From positions 1 through 43,592 of the forward strand of contig JAFEBY010000134.1 of NCBI GenBank assembly GCA_018242465.1: a DNA stretch of 43,592 nt, given 5' to 3'. The position numbers and the translations under genes are program-made. The notes below the pieces were generated by a model that did not search any database, was not told the DNA's origin, and saw only the letters and a list, made by a program, of their open reading frames with translations. This DNA comes from Pseudomonadota bacterium. GTDB lineage: Bacteria > Pseudomonadota > Gammaproteobacteria > Xanthomonadales > Xanthomonadaceae. Shown here one piece after another: positions 15,075 to 21,928 of this stretch. Position 1 is the first letter of the stretch. Every line of letters starts with the position of its first letter.

Positions 15075-17516
15075 ATGACAAAGCAAATCCCCGCCACCGC
15101 CGGATTTTCCCTGCGATGGCGCCCCGTCCTGGGGCTTGCCGGCCTCACGTTGCTGGCGGGCTGCATGACTCAGCGCCCCAAATTGCCGGAACCCCTGCGC
15201 GCGCCGCGTGCAGGCGATTCCGGACTGATCGAGGTGATCCCGGGCGCGAATGGCACGTCGGACGGGACTGCCCAGGCTCCAGGCATCGTGGTAACGCCGC
15301 CCGCGGGCAGCCAGCCGGATCCGGCACTGACTGCGCCCATCCGCATTCCCGCCATGCCCAATCCGGGCAAGCCCGTGTCGTTGGTCATGGACGGCGTGCC
15401 GCTGTCGGTCTTCATCGACGTGGTCTTCGCCAGCGAACTCAAGTTCCCGGTGGCGATCGACAAGACGGTGCGTGAGCGCAGCGATCTGGTGAGTTTCCGC
15501 GTCGCCCAACCGACCCCGCCGCAGAACATGTACAAGTTGGCGGCGGAGTTGTTGCGCGGATATGGTGTGGTGGTGGAAGAAGTCGGCGGGTCGCTGCGCT
15601 TCCGCGATGCCCGCGCCGGGGCAGGGGGCAGCAGCAACTACGTCGTCACCCGCGACCCCTCCCGTGTGCCAGCCGGTGCGCGCGTCGTGGTTTCCGTTCC
15701 CTTGGGTAGCAACTCCGCGCTGTCTGCATCCAACGACATCCAGGCGATGTTCCCGCCCCAGTCCGGGGTGACGGCGCGCGTGGTCACCGAAAACAACACC
15801 GTCATGCTGATCGGCAGCAGCGAGGCCGTGCGTCAGGCTGTTGCCACGATCGTCGAAATGGACCGGGGCGGCACCCAAGGCTCAATCGCCATCCGCCCGC
15901 AGTTCATAGACATCAGCCAGATGGCCAGTGAACTGCGCGACGTGCTGCGTGCGCAGGGGTATACCGTCAAGGACGCCCAGAATCCATCGGGTGCGCTGAC
16001 CTTCGTGATGGTGCCGTCCTCCAACCAGTTGCTGGTGTTCGGTGCTTCGCAGATCGCGCTGAAGTTCGCGGCGGACTGGGCCGACAAGCTCGATAAGCCG
16101 AGTTCCGCGGACGGTGCCGTTGGCGGAGCCTATGTCTATACGCCGCGGCACACCACCGTACAGAGCCTGTTGCCGGTGATCGGCGCGCTGGTCGGCGGAA
16201 CGATGAGCGGTTCCCCAGGCACGACGCCATCGGCGCAACAGAATCCGGCTGCGCGTGCCGGAGCCGCGCCTGCATCCAATGCCTTCGACAGCACGAGCTC
16301 GGCAGGCGCGTCATCCCGGTCGAATGCATCGATTTCGACGAATACCTCGAATGGCGGCAACCAGACGGGGGTCCAGACCATGTCCGGTCCCTATGGCCAG
16401 ATCGTGGCCGATCCGGTGCGCAACATCCTGGTTTTCCAAGGGGATCCGCAGCGCTGGCGGGCGATGCAGGGCGTGCTCTCGCGTCTCGACGTGCCTACCC
16501 GGCAGGTCGTCATCGAGGTGACGATCGCAGAGGTCAGCCTCACCGACGAGTACGAACATGGCGTGGAATGGGCCATCCGCAATATGCGCATCGGCAATTT
16601 CTCGGGGCCGGTCGGTATCTTGTCCGGTCTGACGCCTGCAACCGGCATGGTCTGGCATGCGACATCCAAGAGCGGCAATATCCAGGCCGCACTGAACCTG
16701 TGGGCGAAAGACAGCCACATCCAGATCCTGTCGACGCCGCGGATCATGGTGAAGAGTGGCGAACACGCCAGCATTGATGTCGGCGATGAAGTGCCGACCA
16801 TCACCTCGCAGGCCACCGCGCCGGACCTGCCCATTACTGGCGGCACCAGTTCGATCCTGCAGCAGGTGCAGTACCGCAAGACCGGCGTGCTGCTGGACGT
16901 GCAGGCCACCGTGCATTCCAGCGAGCGCGTAGACCTCACCATCAGCCAGGAAGTCAGCCAGGCGACCGCCAACACCACCAGCAACATCTCCTCGCCGTCG
17001 ATCAAGACCCGCAAGGCGTCCACGTCGCTGACGCTTGCAGATGGCCAAAGCATGCTGCTGGGAGGTCTGATCCAGAACAATATCAATGACGACGTGACCA
17101 AAGTGCCGCTGCTCGGCGATATCCCGCTGCTGGGCAACCTGTTCAAACAGAAGCACAAGACCAACGATCGCACCGAACTGATCATGCTGATCACGCCCTA
17201 CATCGTCAGCGACGAGGAGGATGCGCGACAGATTACCGATGTGGTGCGCTCGCGCTTCCAGTCCGGCAACCAGTCGCTGCGCCTGGATGGGGCGGCTCTC
17301 CTGCGCGATGCCAAGGGCGGCTATGCCACGCCAGCCAATGCCGTGCCGATGACGCCGAGCCCCCTGGTCACGCCGGCACCCGACGCCGGCAGCGCCACCC
17401 CAGTGCCCGCGCCACAGCCGGACCCGGTTCCGGCCCGGAAGGATACCGGCGGCGCGCTTGTTCCCGCACCCCAGTCCTCGGCTCAGAAGGGCAAGGATCC
17501 CGGCACTCGGCCGTGA
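15075..17516 (+). CDS. gspD: Type II secretion secretin GspD (lipoprotein, XpsD type)
   Basis: The product is 813 aa, the outer-membrane channel of the T2SS. The signal peptide ends in a lipobox (LLAG/Cys30), as in Xanthomonas XpsD, so the secretin may not need a separate pilotin. N0 to N3 domains cover about 115-490 with a Ser/Thr/Asn-rich insert near 380-435. The secretin core follows, with the VPLLGDIPLLGNLFK signature near the end, then a Pro/Ala-rich tail. ATG 15075 is chosen over the longer frame from 15024 because it gives a clean signal peptide and has GGAG just upstream. It is the last gene of the operon. Confidence 0.95.
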   Translation: MTKQIPATAGFSLRWRPVLGLAGLTLLAGCMTQRPKLPEPLRAPRAGDSGLIEVIPGANGTSDGTAQAPGIVVTPPAGSQPDPALTAPIRIPAMPNPGKPVSLVMDGVPLSVFIDVVFASELKFPVAIDKTVRERSDLVSFRVAQPTPPQNMYKLAAELLRGYGVVVEEVGGSLRFRDARAGAGGSSNYVVTRDPSRVPAGARVVVSVPLGSNSALSASNDIQAMFPPQSGVTARVVTENNTVMLIGSSEAVRQAVATIVEMDRGGTQGSIAIRPQFIDISQMASELRDVLRAQGYTVKDAQNPSGALTFVMVPSSNQLLVFGASQIALKFAADWADKLDKPSSADGAVGGAYVYTPRHTTVQSLLPVIGALVGGTMSGSPGTTPSAQQNPAARAGAAPASNAFDSTSSAGASSRSNASISTNTSNGGNQTGVQTMSGPYGQIVADPVRNILVFQGDPQRWRAMQGVLSRLDVPTRQVVIEVTIAEVSLTDEYEHGVEWAIRNMRIGNFSGPVGILSGLTPATGMVWHATSKSGNIQAALNLWAKDSHIQILSTPRIMVKSGEHASIDVGDEVPTITSQATAPDLPITGGTSSILQQVQYRKTGVLLDVQATVHSSERVDLTISQEVSQATANTTSNISSPSIKTRKASTSLTLADGQSMLLGGLIQNNINDDVTKVPLLGDIPLLGNLFKQKHKTNDRTELIMLITPYIVSDEEDARQITDVVRSRFQSGNQSLRLDGAALLRDAKGGYATPANAVPMTPSPLVTPAPDAGSATPVPAPQPDPVPARKDTGGALVPAPQSSAQKGKDPGTRP

Positions 17517-17529
17517 TTGCTGTCACCCT

Positions 17530-17560
17530 TTAAATCAAGCCTGAAATGAGTTAAATCAAG
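17530..17560. promoter_or_regulatory. Direct repeat pair upstream of the exported-protein promoter
   Basis: TTAAATCAAG occurs at 17530-17539 and again at 17551-17560. The 21-bp period equals two helical turns, so both copies face the same side of the DNA. The pair lies about 28 bp upstream of the -35. This is a typical layout for an activator dimer site, but the regulator is unknown. Confidence 0.5.
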
Positions 17561-17575
17561 GAGGAATACCTCTTT
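17558..17575 (+). terminator. Weak hairpin terminator after gspD
   Basis: AAGGAGG, loop AATA, CCTCTTT: a 7-bp stem with one G-T pair whose 3' arm ends in TTT. It is 41 nt past the gspD stop. Termination strength looks modest. Confidence 0.45.
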
Positions 17576-17577
17576 GC

Positions 17578-17601
17578 TTACAAAAGGTTGACCTTTTGTA
17601 A
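17578..17601. promoter_or_regulatory. Perfect 24-bp palindromic operator over the -35
   Basis: TTACAAAAGGT, TG, ACCTTTTGTAA: 11-bp perfect arms with a 2-bp centre. The -35 hexamer TTGACC lies across the centre and right arm, so a bound protein would block RNA polymerase. The site is AT-rich in a GC-rich genome. Confidence 0.7.
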
Positions 17602-17616
17602 CTGCCTGCTTAACAT
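17588..17616 (+). promoter_or_regulatory. Strong sigma70-like promoter of the exported-protein gene
   Basis: -35 TTGACC (17588-17593), a 17-nt spacer and -10 TAACAT (17611-17616). The start would be near 17623, leaving a leader of about 173 nt before ATG 17796. Confidence 0.7.
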
Positions 17617-17622
17617 CGGCAA

Positions 17623-17795
17623 ATCCACAAAGCTGGGACCCCTATGAAAATAGCGGTTCCACGCCTGGGACAGTCTCCGCATGCAGGGGCTGAACCACAG
17701 GGGAGTACACACCCGCGAGGGTGGGGACTTTGGGGATATGTGTTCATGTCATGTTTCACGTATATGTTGTCCCACATCCAAGCTTGGAGTTTTAA
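17623..17795 (+). ncRNA. Candidate structured 5' leader RNA
   Basis: Two GNRA-capped hairpins are visible. Hairpin A pairs TGGGACC (17634-17640) with GGTTCCA (17655-17661), has a C/C mismatch, then CTAT/ATAG closed by GAAA. Hairpin B pairs CACCC (17710-17714) with GGGTG (17719-17723) around GCGA. AGTCTC (17672-17677) can pair with GGGACT (17724-17729) and enclose hairpin B. Further on, TCCAAGCTTGGA (17777-17788) is a palindrome covering the ribosome site GGAG. It could be an mRNA-stabilising leader, a riboswitch or a thermosensor. It does not match a riboswitch class that I can recognise with confidence. Confidence 0.5.
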
Positions 17796-19202
17796 ATGAT
17801 GAAGAAGACCACCCTGACCGCAGCCGTCGTGCTCGGTCTGACCCTGTCGGCGAGCTCGTTCGCTGCCAGCTCCCTGAACGGTCCCACCCCCAGCGCCAAC
17901 AACCTCGCCCCCGAAACCATCGCGGCGACCGGCGCTGTTCCCCTGAGCGATACTGGTGCTTCCGGCGCGTGGGACATCAACGCGCAGATCAGCTACTCGC
18001 TGTCGGCGACCGAATTCCGCGCCGCCCGCTTTGAGTGCAGCAACGCCTCGATCGACGCCTCCAAGGTCGTCGTGTCCTCCTCCAGCGCCGGCACCTCCGT
18101 GGGCGTTCCGAACCAGGCCGGCGGCGCCGTCGTGGTTTCGCTGACCCAGGGCGCTACTGCTGGTCTGGCCACCGACACCCTGAAGCTGCACATCAACGCA
18201 GCGGGTGGTGTCACCCTGGCCACCCCGGGTGCGGCCAACTGCACCTACAGCCTGTACACCTCGCCGGCCGATGCGATCAACGCCAATCTGACGCAGCGCA
18301 TCTACACCACCGGTTCGCAGCCGTGGCTGACCTTCGCGCCGACGCTGAGCGTGGTCGCGGGCACCCAGAACACGCAGTACACCGCGTACACCGCCACGCC
18401 GGCGTTCTCCTCGTTCAGCCGCACTTCTCCGGGCGCGCATTTCAGCAATACGGTCGGCATGATGAACTCCTACACGTTCTCCGTGCTGCCGAACTCCTAT
18501 GACCAGGATGGCAACGCGGTCACCACGATTCCGGCGGCCGCCTACATGGCTCTGACGACGCAAGGTCTGGCAACCGGTTCCTCGGCGACCCTGAACACTT
18601 CCTCCACCTGCAGTGCCGCTGCGACCTCGACCTTCACCAATACGGTCAACGGTTTCACCGCGCCGCTGTCGGCTGTCGCTGTGGGCACGCCGTACTACCT
18701 GTGCTACACGACCGTGGGTGGCGCCGCGATCCCGAACGGCGCCTGGACTGCCAATGTGGTTTCTGGCAGCGCCAGCACCAATGGTCTCGCGGCGGGCATG
18801 ATCCAGCAGGATGGCACCACCTGGCAGGCCACTTTGGCCCAGAACCCGAATGGCTACCAGTCGCGCATCGTGATGACCAACATGAGCAACACGGCCGCCA
18901 GCTACAGCCTGAGCCTGATCGGTCCGGACGGTACGGCACAGGTGAGCACCGGCACGCTGCCGGCCAACCGCCAGACGTCGATTCCGACCAACTGGGACGT
19001 GCACGCCCTCGGCGTGAACAACGACCCGAACTCGTTCCGTGCGACGGCCAATGTGTTCGTGACCTCTGGCCCCAACCAGGTCAAGGCCATGTACCAGATC
19101 GTGAACGTGACGACGGGTTCCATCAGCAACTCGCAGATGATCACCGTCGATCCGACCAACACGGCCCTCTTCATCCCGGTTGGTTACGTTCCGGTGTTCT
19201 GA
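17796..19202 (+). CDS. Exported protein of unknown function, probably highly expressed
   Basis: The product is 468 aa. A signal peptide (MMKK start, hydrophobic core, SSFA/A cleavage near residue 23) leads into a Ser/Thr/Ala/Val/Gly/Asn-rich, predicted beta-rich protein with few charges and four cysteines in the mature part (FECS, NCTY, STCS, YLCY). I recognise no family. Codon use is biased: Lys is AAG, Asn mostly AAC and Phe nearly all TTC, as in rplM and rpsI here. A good promoter, a palindromic operator, a folded leader, a GGAG site 6 nt before the ATG and a strong terminator mark it as an independent, regulated and abundant product. Position after the T2SS operon makes it a candidate T2SS substrate or surface-layer protein. 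Function is inference only. Confidence 0.8.
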   Translation: MMKKTTLTAAVVLGLTLSASSFAASSLNGPTPSANNLAPETIAATGAVPLSDTGASGAWDINAQISYSLSATEFRAARFECSNASIDASKVVVSSSSAGTSVGVPNQAGGAVVVSLTQGATAGLATDTLKLHINAAGGVTLATPGAANCTYSLYTSPADAINANLTQRIYTTGSQPWLTFAPTLSVVAGTQNTQYTAYTATPAFSSFSRTSPGAHFSNTVGMMNSYTFSVLPNSYDQDGNAVTTIPAAAYMALTTQGLATGSSATLNTSSTCSAAATSTFTNTVNGFTAPLSAVAVGTPYYLCYTTVGGAAIPNGAWTANVVSGSASTNGLAAGMIQQDGTTWQATLAQNPNGYQSRIVMTNMSNTAASYSLSLIGPDGTAQVSTGTLPANRQTSIPTNWDVHALGVNNDPNSFRATANVFVTSGPNQVKAMYQIVNVTTGSISNSQMITVDPTNTALFIPVGYVPVF

Positions 19203-19235
19203 TCCAACGCGTCAAAGTTGCAATGCAGTCCCTGG

Positions 19236-19265
19236 AAAGGCCCGCTTCGGCGGGCCTTTCTTTTT
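19236..19265 (+). terminator. Strong terminator after the exported-protein gene
   Basis: AAAGGCCCGC, TTCG tetraloop, GCGGGCCTTT followed by CTTTTT: a 10-bp stem with a stable loop and a T-rich tail. It separates the T2SS/exported-protein side from the polysaccharide locus. Confidence 0.93.
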
Positions 19266-19322
19266 GTCCGCGCCGCGATCGGCGATAATCACGGGTCGTC
19301 ACACTTCGCACGCCCGCTGCCC

Positions 19323-19739
19323 ATGAGCCGATCGATTCCAGTCCGCGCGCTGCTCAAGCGCGCCACGATCACCATCCACCCGGGTGATCCGCTGTCCGAG
19401 GCCTACCGCCTGATGCGCGAGCACGATGTTTCGCAGTTGCCGGTGCTGGAGGGCGACCGCATCGCCGGTATCGTTGACGAGTCGGACATTCTGTTGCACG
19501 TCTATGGCGACTCGAAGCGGTTTTCGGATCCTGTCTCCATCGCCATGGTCACCCGATTGGAATTGACGTCGGCTGATGCATCGCTTGAGACCTTGCTGCC
19601 GATTTTCGAGCGCGGTCATGTCGCGATGATCGCCGAAGGCGGCAAGCTGACCGGGTTGATCACGCGGGTGGATTTGCTGGACTGGCTGAGCAACGCCGGT
19701 GACGTGGGTTATGGCATGAAGTCGTCGGATCTTGACTGA
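19323..19739 (+). CDS. Stand-alone CBS-domain pair protein
   Basis: The product is 138 aa and consists of two CBS domains (about 8-62 and 72-130), a Bateman module that usually binds adenosyl ligands. The sequence recalls the regulatory C-terminus of bacterial cystathionine beta-synthase (DVSQLPVLEGDRIAGIVDESDIL, then GLITRVDLLDWL). No PLP-dependent catalytic part is upstream; a terminator and another gene lie there. In Xanthomonas the LPS locus is bordered by sulfur amino acid genes, so this may be a relic of that border, or an independent sensor. wzm begins 4 nt after its stop, so it may be co-transcribed with the export operon. Confidence 0.82.
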   Translation: MSRSIPVRALLKRATITIHPGDPLSEAYRLMREHDVSQLPVLEGDRIAGIVDESDILLHVYGDSKRFSDPVSIAMVTRLELTSADASLETLLPIFERGHVAMIAEGGKLTGLITRVDLLDWLSNAGDVGYGMKSSDLD

Positions 19740-19743
19740 CCGA

Positions 19744-20568
19744 ATGAACAAACAGTATTCCGCGGCACCTTCGGCATTGTTCTCATCGTTGTGGCGCCAT
19801 CGCGACTTGATCGGGCAATTGTCCCGTCAGGAAATCATCGGACGCTACCGTGGTTCGCTGCTGGGAATGGGCTGGAGTTTCGTCACGCCGCTGCTCATGC
19901 TGCTGATTTACACGTTCGTGTTCAGCGTGGTGTTTGGCGCGCGCTGGGCCGGACTGGAAAAACAGGGGAAGGCGGCCTTCGCCATCGTGCTCTTCCTCGG
20001 CATGTCGGTGTTCTCGATTTTTTCGGAAGTCGTGGTGCGCTCGCCGCGCCTCATCGTCGCCAATTCCAATTATGTCAAGCGCGTCGTGTTCCCGCTGGAG
20101 ATCCTGTCGGTGGTGCAAATGGCCAACGCGCTGTTCCATTTCCTGATCGGCATGGTGGCCTGGCTGATGGCCGCGGGATTCGTCCTCGGTCGCTTGCAGC
20201 CAACGATGGCATTCCTGCCCATGGTGATCGCGCCGTTGGTGCTGGGGACCTTGGGCGTTTCCTGGTTGCTGGCGTCGATCGGCGTCTTCATCCGTGACCT
20301 CGACCAGACCATCACCCTGCTGGTGACGGCGACGCTATTCCTGACGCCGATCTTTTATCCCGTGGAGGCAATCCCTCCGGAATATCGCAAGCTCGTCATG
20401 GTCAATCCACTTGCACAAGTGGTGGAGCAGGCGCGCATGGTGATGATAGACGGACACCTGCCCGGCCTGACGCAGCTGCTGCTGTCGTGGGTCACGGGGC
20501 TGGCGCTGCTCTTCGTCGGATATGCATGGTTCCAGAAAACGCGGGAAGGATTCGCCGATGTCCTCTGA
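19744..20568 (+). CDS. wzm: O-antigen ABC transporter permease Wzm
   Basis: The product is 274 aa, an ABC-2 type permease with about six membrane segments. SRQEIIGRYRGSLLGMGWSFVTPLLML near the N-terminus is the typical Wzm/TagG signature, and FLTPIFYPVEAIPPEYR with NPLAQVVEQAR is the usual C-terminal region. With Wzt it exports lipid-linked O-polysaccharide across the inner membrane. ATG 19744 is preferred over TTG 19732. It overlaps wzt by 11 nt. Confidence 0.94.
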   Translation: MNKQYSAAPSALFSSLWRHRDLIGQLSRQEIIGRYRGSLLGMGWSFVTPLLMLLIYTFVFSVVFGARWAGLEKQGKAAFAIVLFLGMSVFSIFSEVVVRSPRLIVANSNYVKRVVFPLEILSVVQMANALFHFLIGMVAWLMAAGFVLGRLQPTMAFLPMVIAPLVLGTLGVSWLLASIGVFIRDLDQTITLLVTATLFLTPIFYPVEAIPPEYRKLVMVNPLAQVVEQARMVMIDGHLPGLTQLLLSWVTGLALLFVGYAWFQKTREGFADVL

Positions 20569-21928
20569 AGCGGCGGTTTCCCTTCGTGGCATCAGCAAGT
20601 GCTTCCCGATTTACGCCAAGCCGGGGGACCGGTTGCGTCAGTTCCTGTTTCCGCCCGTGGCGCGGGTGGCGGGCGCGAAGGCGCGAAACTATTACGACGA
20701 ATACTGGGCCTTGCGCGACGTGTCGTTCGAGGTTTTCCCTGGTGAGCAGATCGGAATCGTCGGGCGCAACGGCGCAGGCAAATCGACGCTACTGCAAATC
20801 ATCTGCGGCACACTGAAGCCCACTACCGGCACGGTCGATGTGCGAGGGCGCGTCGCGGCGCTCCTGGAGCTTGGCGCTGGCTTCAATCCCGAGCTCACCG
20901 GCGCCGAGAACATCTATCTCAATGGCAGCGTCCTCGGGCTGACGAACGACGAGATCGCCGAACGTTATGACAGCATCGTGGCATTCGCCGACATCCCCGG
21001 GTTCATTGACCAACCGGTCAAACAGTATTCAAGCGGCATGTACATGCGACTGGCATTTGCGGTTGCGGTCCATGTCGAGCCCGACATCCTGGTGGTGGAC
21101 GAAGCGCTTTCGGTCGGCGACGAGGCTTACCAACGGAAATGCCATGCGCGTATCCGCAAACTGCGCGACAACGGCGCGACCATCCTGTTCGTTTCGCATT
21201 CCGCGGGACACGTCACCGAGGTCTGCGATCGCGCGGTGTTGATCGATCGTGGCGAGGTGCTGGCGATGGGGACGCCGAAAAGTGTCGTGTCGCGGTACCA
21301 GAAGTTGTTGTATGCGCGAACCGAGCGCCAGGACGAGATCCGCGCAAGCTTGCTGGATGACTACCGCGGTGGCGTGGGTTCACTCGATACGCCGGCATTG
21401 CCCGCCGCGCGAAGGGCGGTTGCCCAGCCGGGTGGCGACGAAGCCTATTGGGATGCAGGGCTGGTTTCGCAAAGCGTCGTGGATTTTCCCAGCCGGGGAT
21501 GCATCATCAAGGAGCCCGGCATTTTCACGATATCGGGCGAGCGCGTGAACGTGCTGCGTCCCGACGAGGACTATCTCTACAAATATCAGGTCTGCTTCGA
21601 CCGAGACGCGGTAGGGGTGCGCTTCGGCATGATGGTCAAGACCAAGGCAGGCGTCGAACTGGCCGGTTGGGTGAGCCATCCCGAGGACAGTCCGCTGCCG
21701 CATGTCGTGGCGGGCAGCACATACGAGGTTTCCATTCGGTTTCGGAACGTTTTCAACGCGGACACGTATTTCATGAATGCCGGAGTGGCCGGCATGGATG
21801 GCGAACATGAAACGTATCTGGCGCGGGCAGTGGATGTGGTGATGTTCCGGTCGATGCGTGTCGCGGGATCGCTGGCCACCGGGTTCATCAATTTCCAGGG
21901 GCAGGCCAGCTGGGAGGCCGACCGGTGA
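20558..21928 (+). CDS. wzt: O-antigen ABC transporter ATPase Wzt with C-terminal carbohydrate-binding domain
   Basis: The product is 456 aa. The ATPase domain (about 1-255) has Walker A GRNGAGKST (69-77), the signature YSSGMYMRL (157-165) and Walker B ILVVDE (177-182). The remaining 200 residues form an extra beta-rich domain (about 315-456) like Wzt-C of E. coli O9a, which binds the modified non-reducing end of the finished chain. Such a tail implies that export depends on a terminal cap. GGGAAGGA (20543-20550) precedes ATG 20558. The next gene, a sulfotransferase, overlaps as GTGA and is a good candidate for making the cap. Confidence 0.94.
   Translation: MSSEAAVSLRGISKCFPIYAKPGDRLRQFLFPPVARVAGAKARNYYDEYWALRDVSFEVFPGEQIGIVGRNGAGKSTLLQIICGTLKPTTGTVDVRGRVAALLELGAGFNPELTGAENIYLNGSVLGLTNDEIAERYDSIVAFADIPGFIDQPVKQYSSGMYMRLAFAVAVHVEPDILVVDEALSVGDEAYQRKCHARIRKLRDNGATILFVSHSAGHVTEVCDRAVLIDRGEVLAMGTPKSVVSRYQKLLYARTERQDEIRASLLDDYRGGVGSLDTPALPAARRAVAQPGGDEAYWDAGLVSQSVVDFPSRGCIIKEPGIFTISGERVNVLRPDEDYLYKYQVCFDRDAVGVRFGMMVKTKAGVELAGWVSHPEDSPLPHVVAGSTYEVSIRFRNVFNADTYFMNAGVAGMDGEHETYLARAVDVVMFRSMRVAGSLATGFINFQGQASWEADR

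Noticed and set aside
17623-17760. Cyclic-di-GMP (GEMM) or manganese (yybP-ykoY) riboswitch
   Set aside because: Short matches exist (GGGAC after a GNRA hairpin; GGGGAGTA), but the conserved order of GEMM core elements and the yybP-ykoY second loop are missing. Kept as an unclassified leader.
17610-19004. 464-codon open frame antisense to the exported-protein gene
   Set aside because: Arg/Gly/Ala-rich shadow frame caused by GC-rich codons. No motif, no ribosome site, and the plus-strand gene has signal peptide, ribosome site and terminator.
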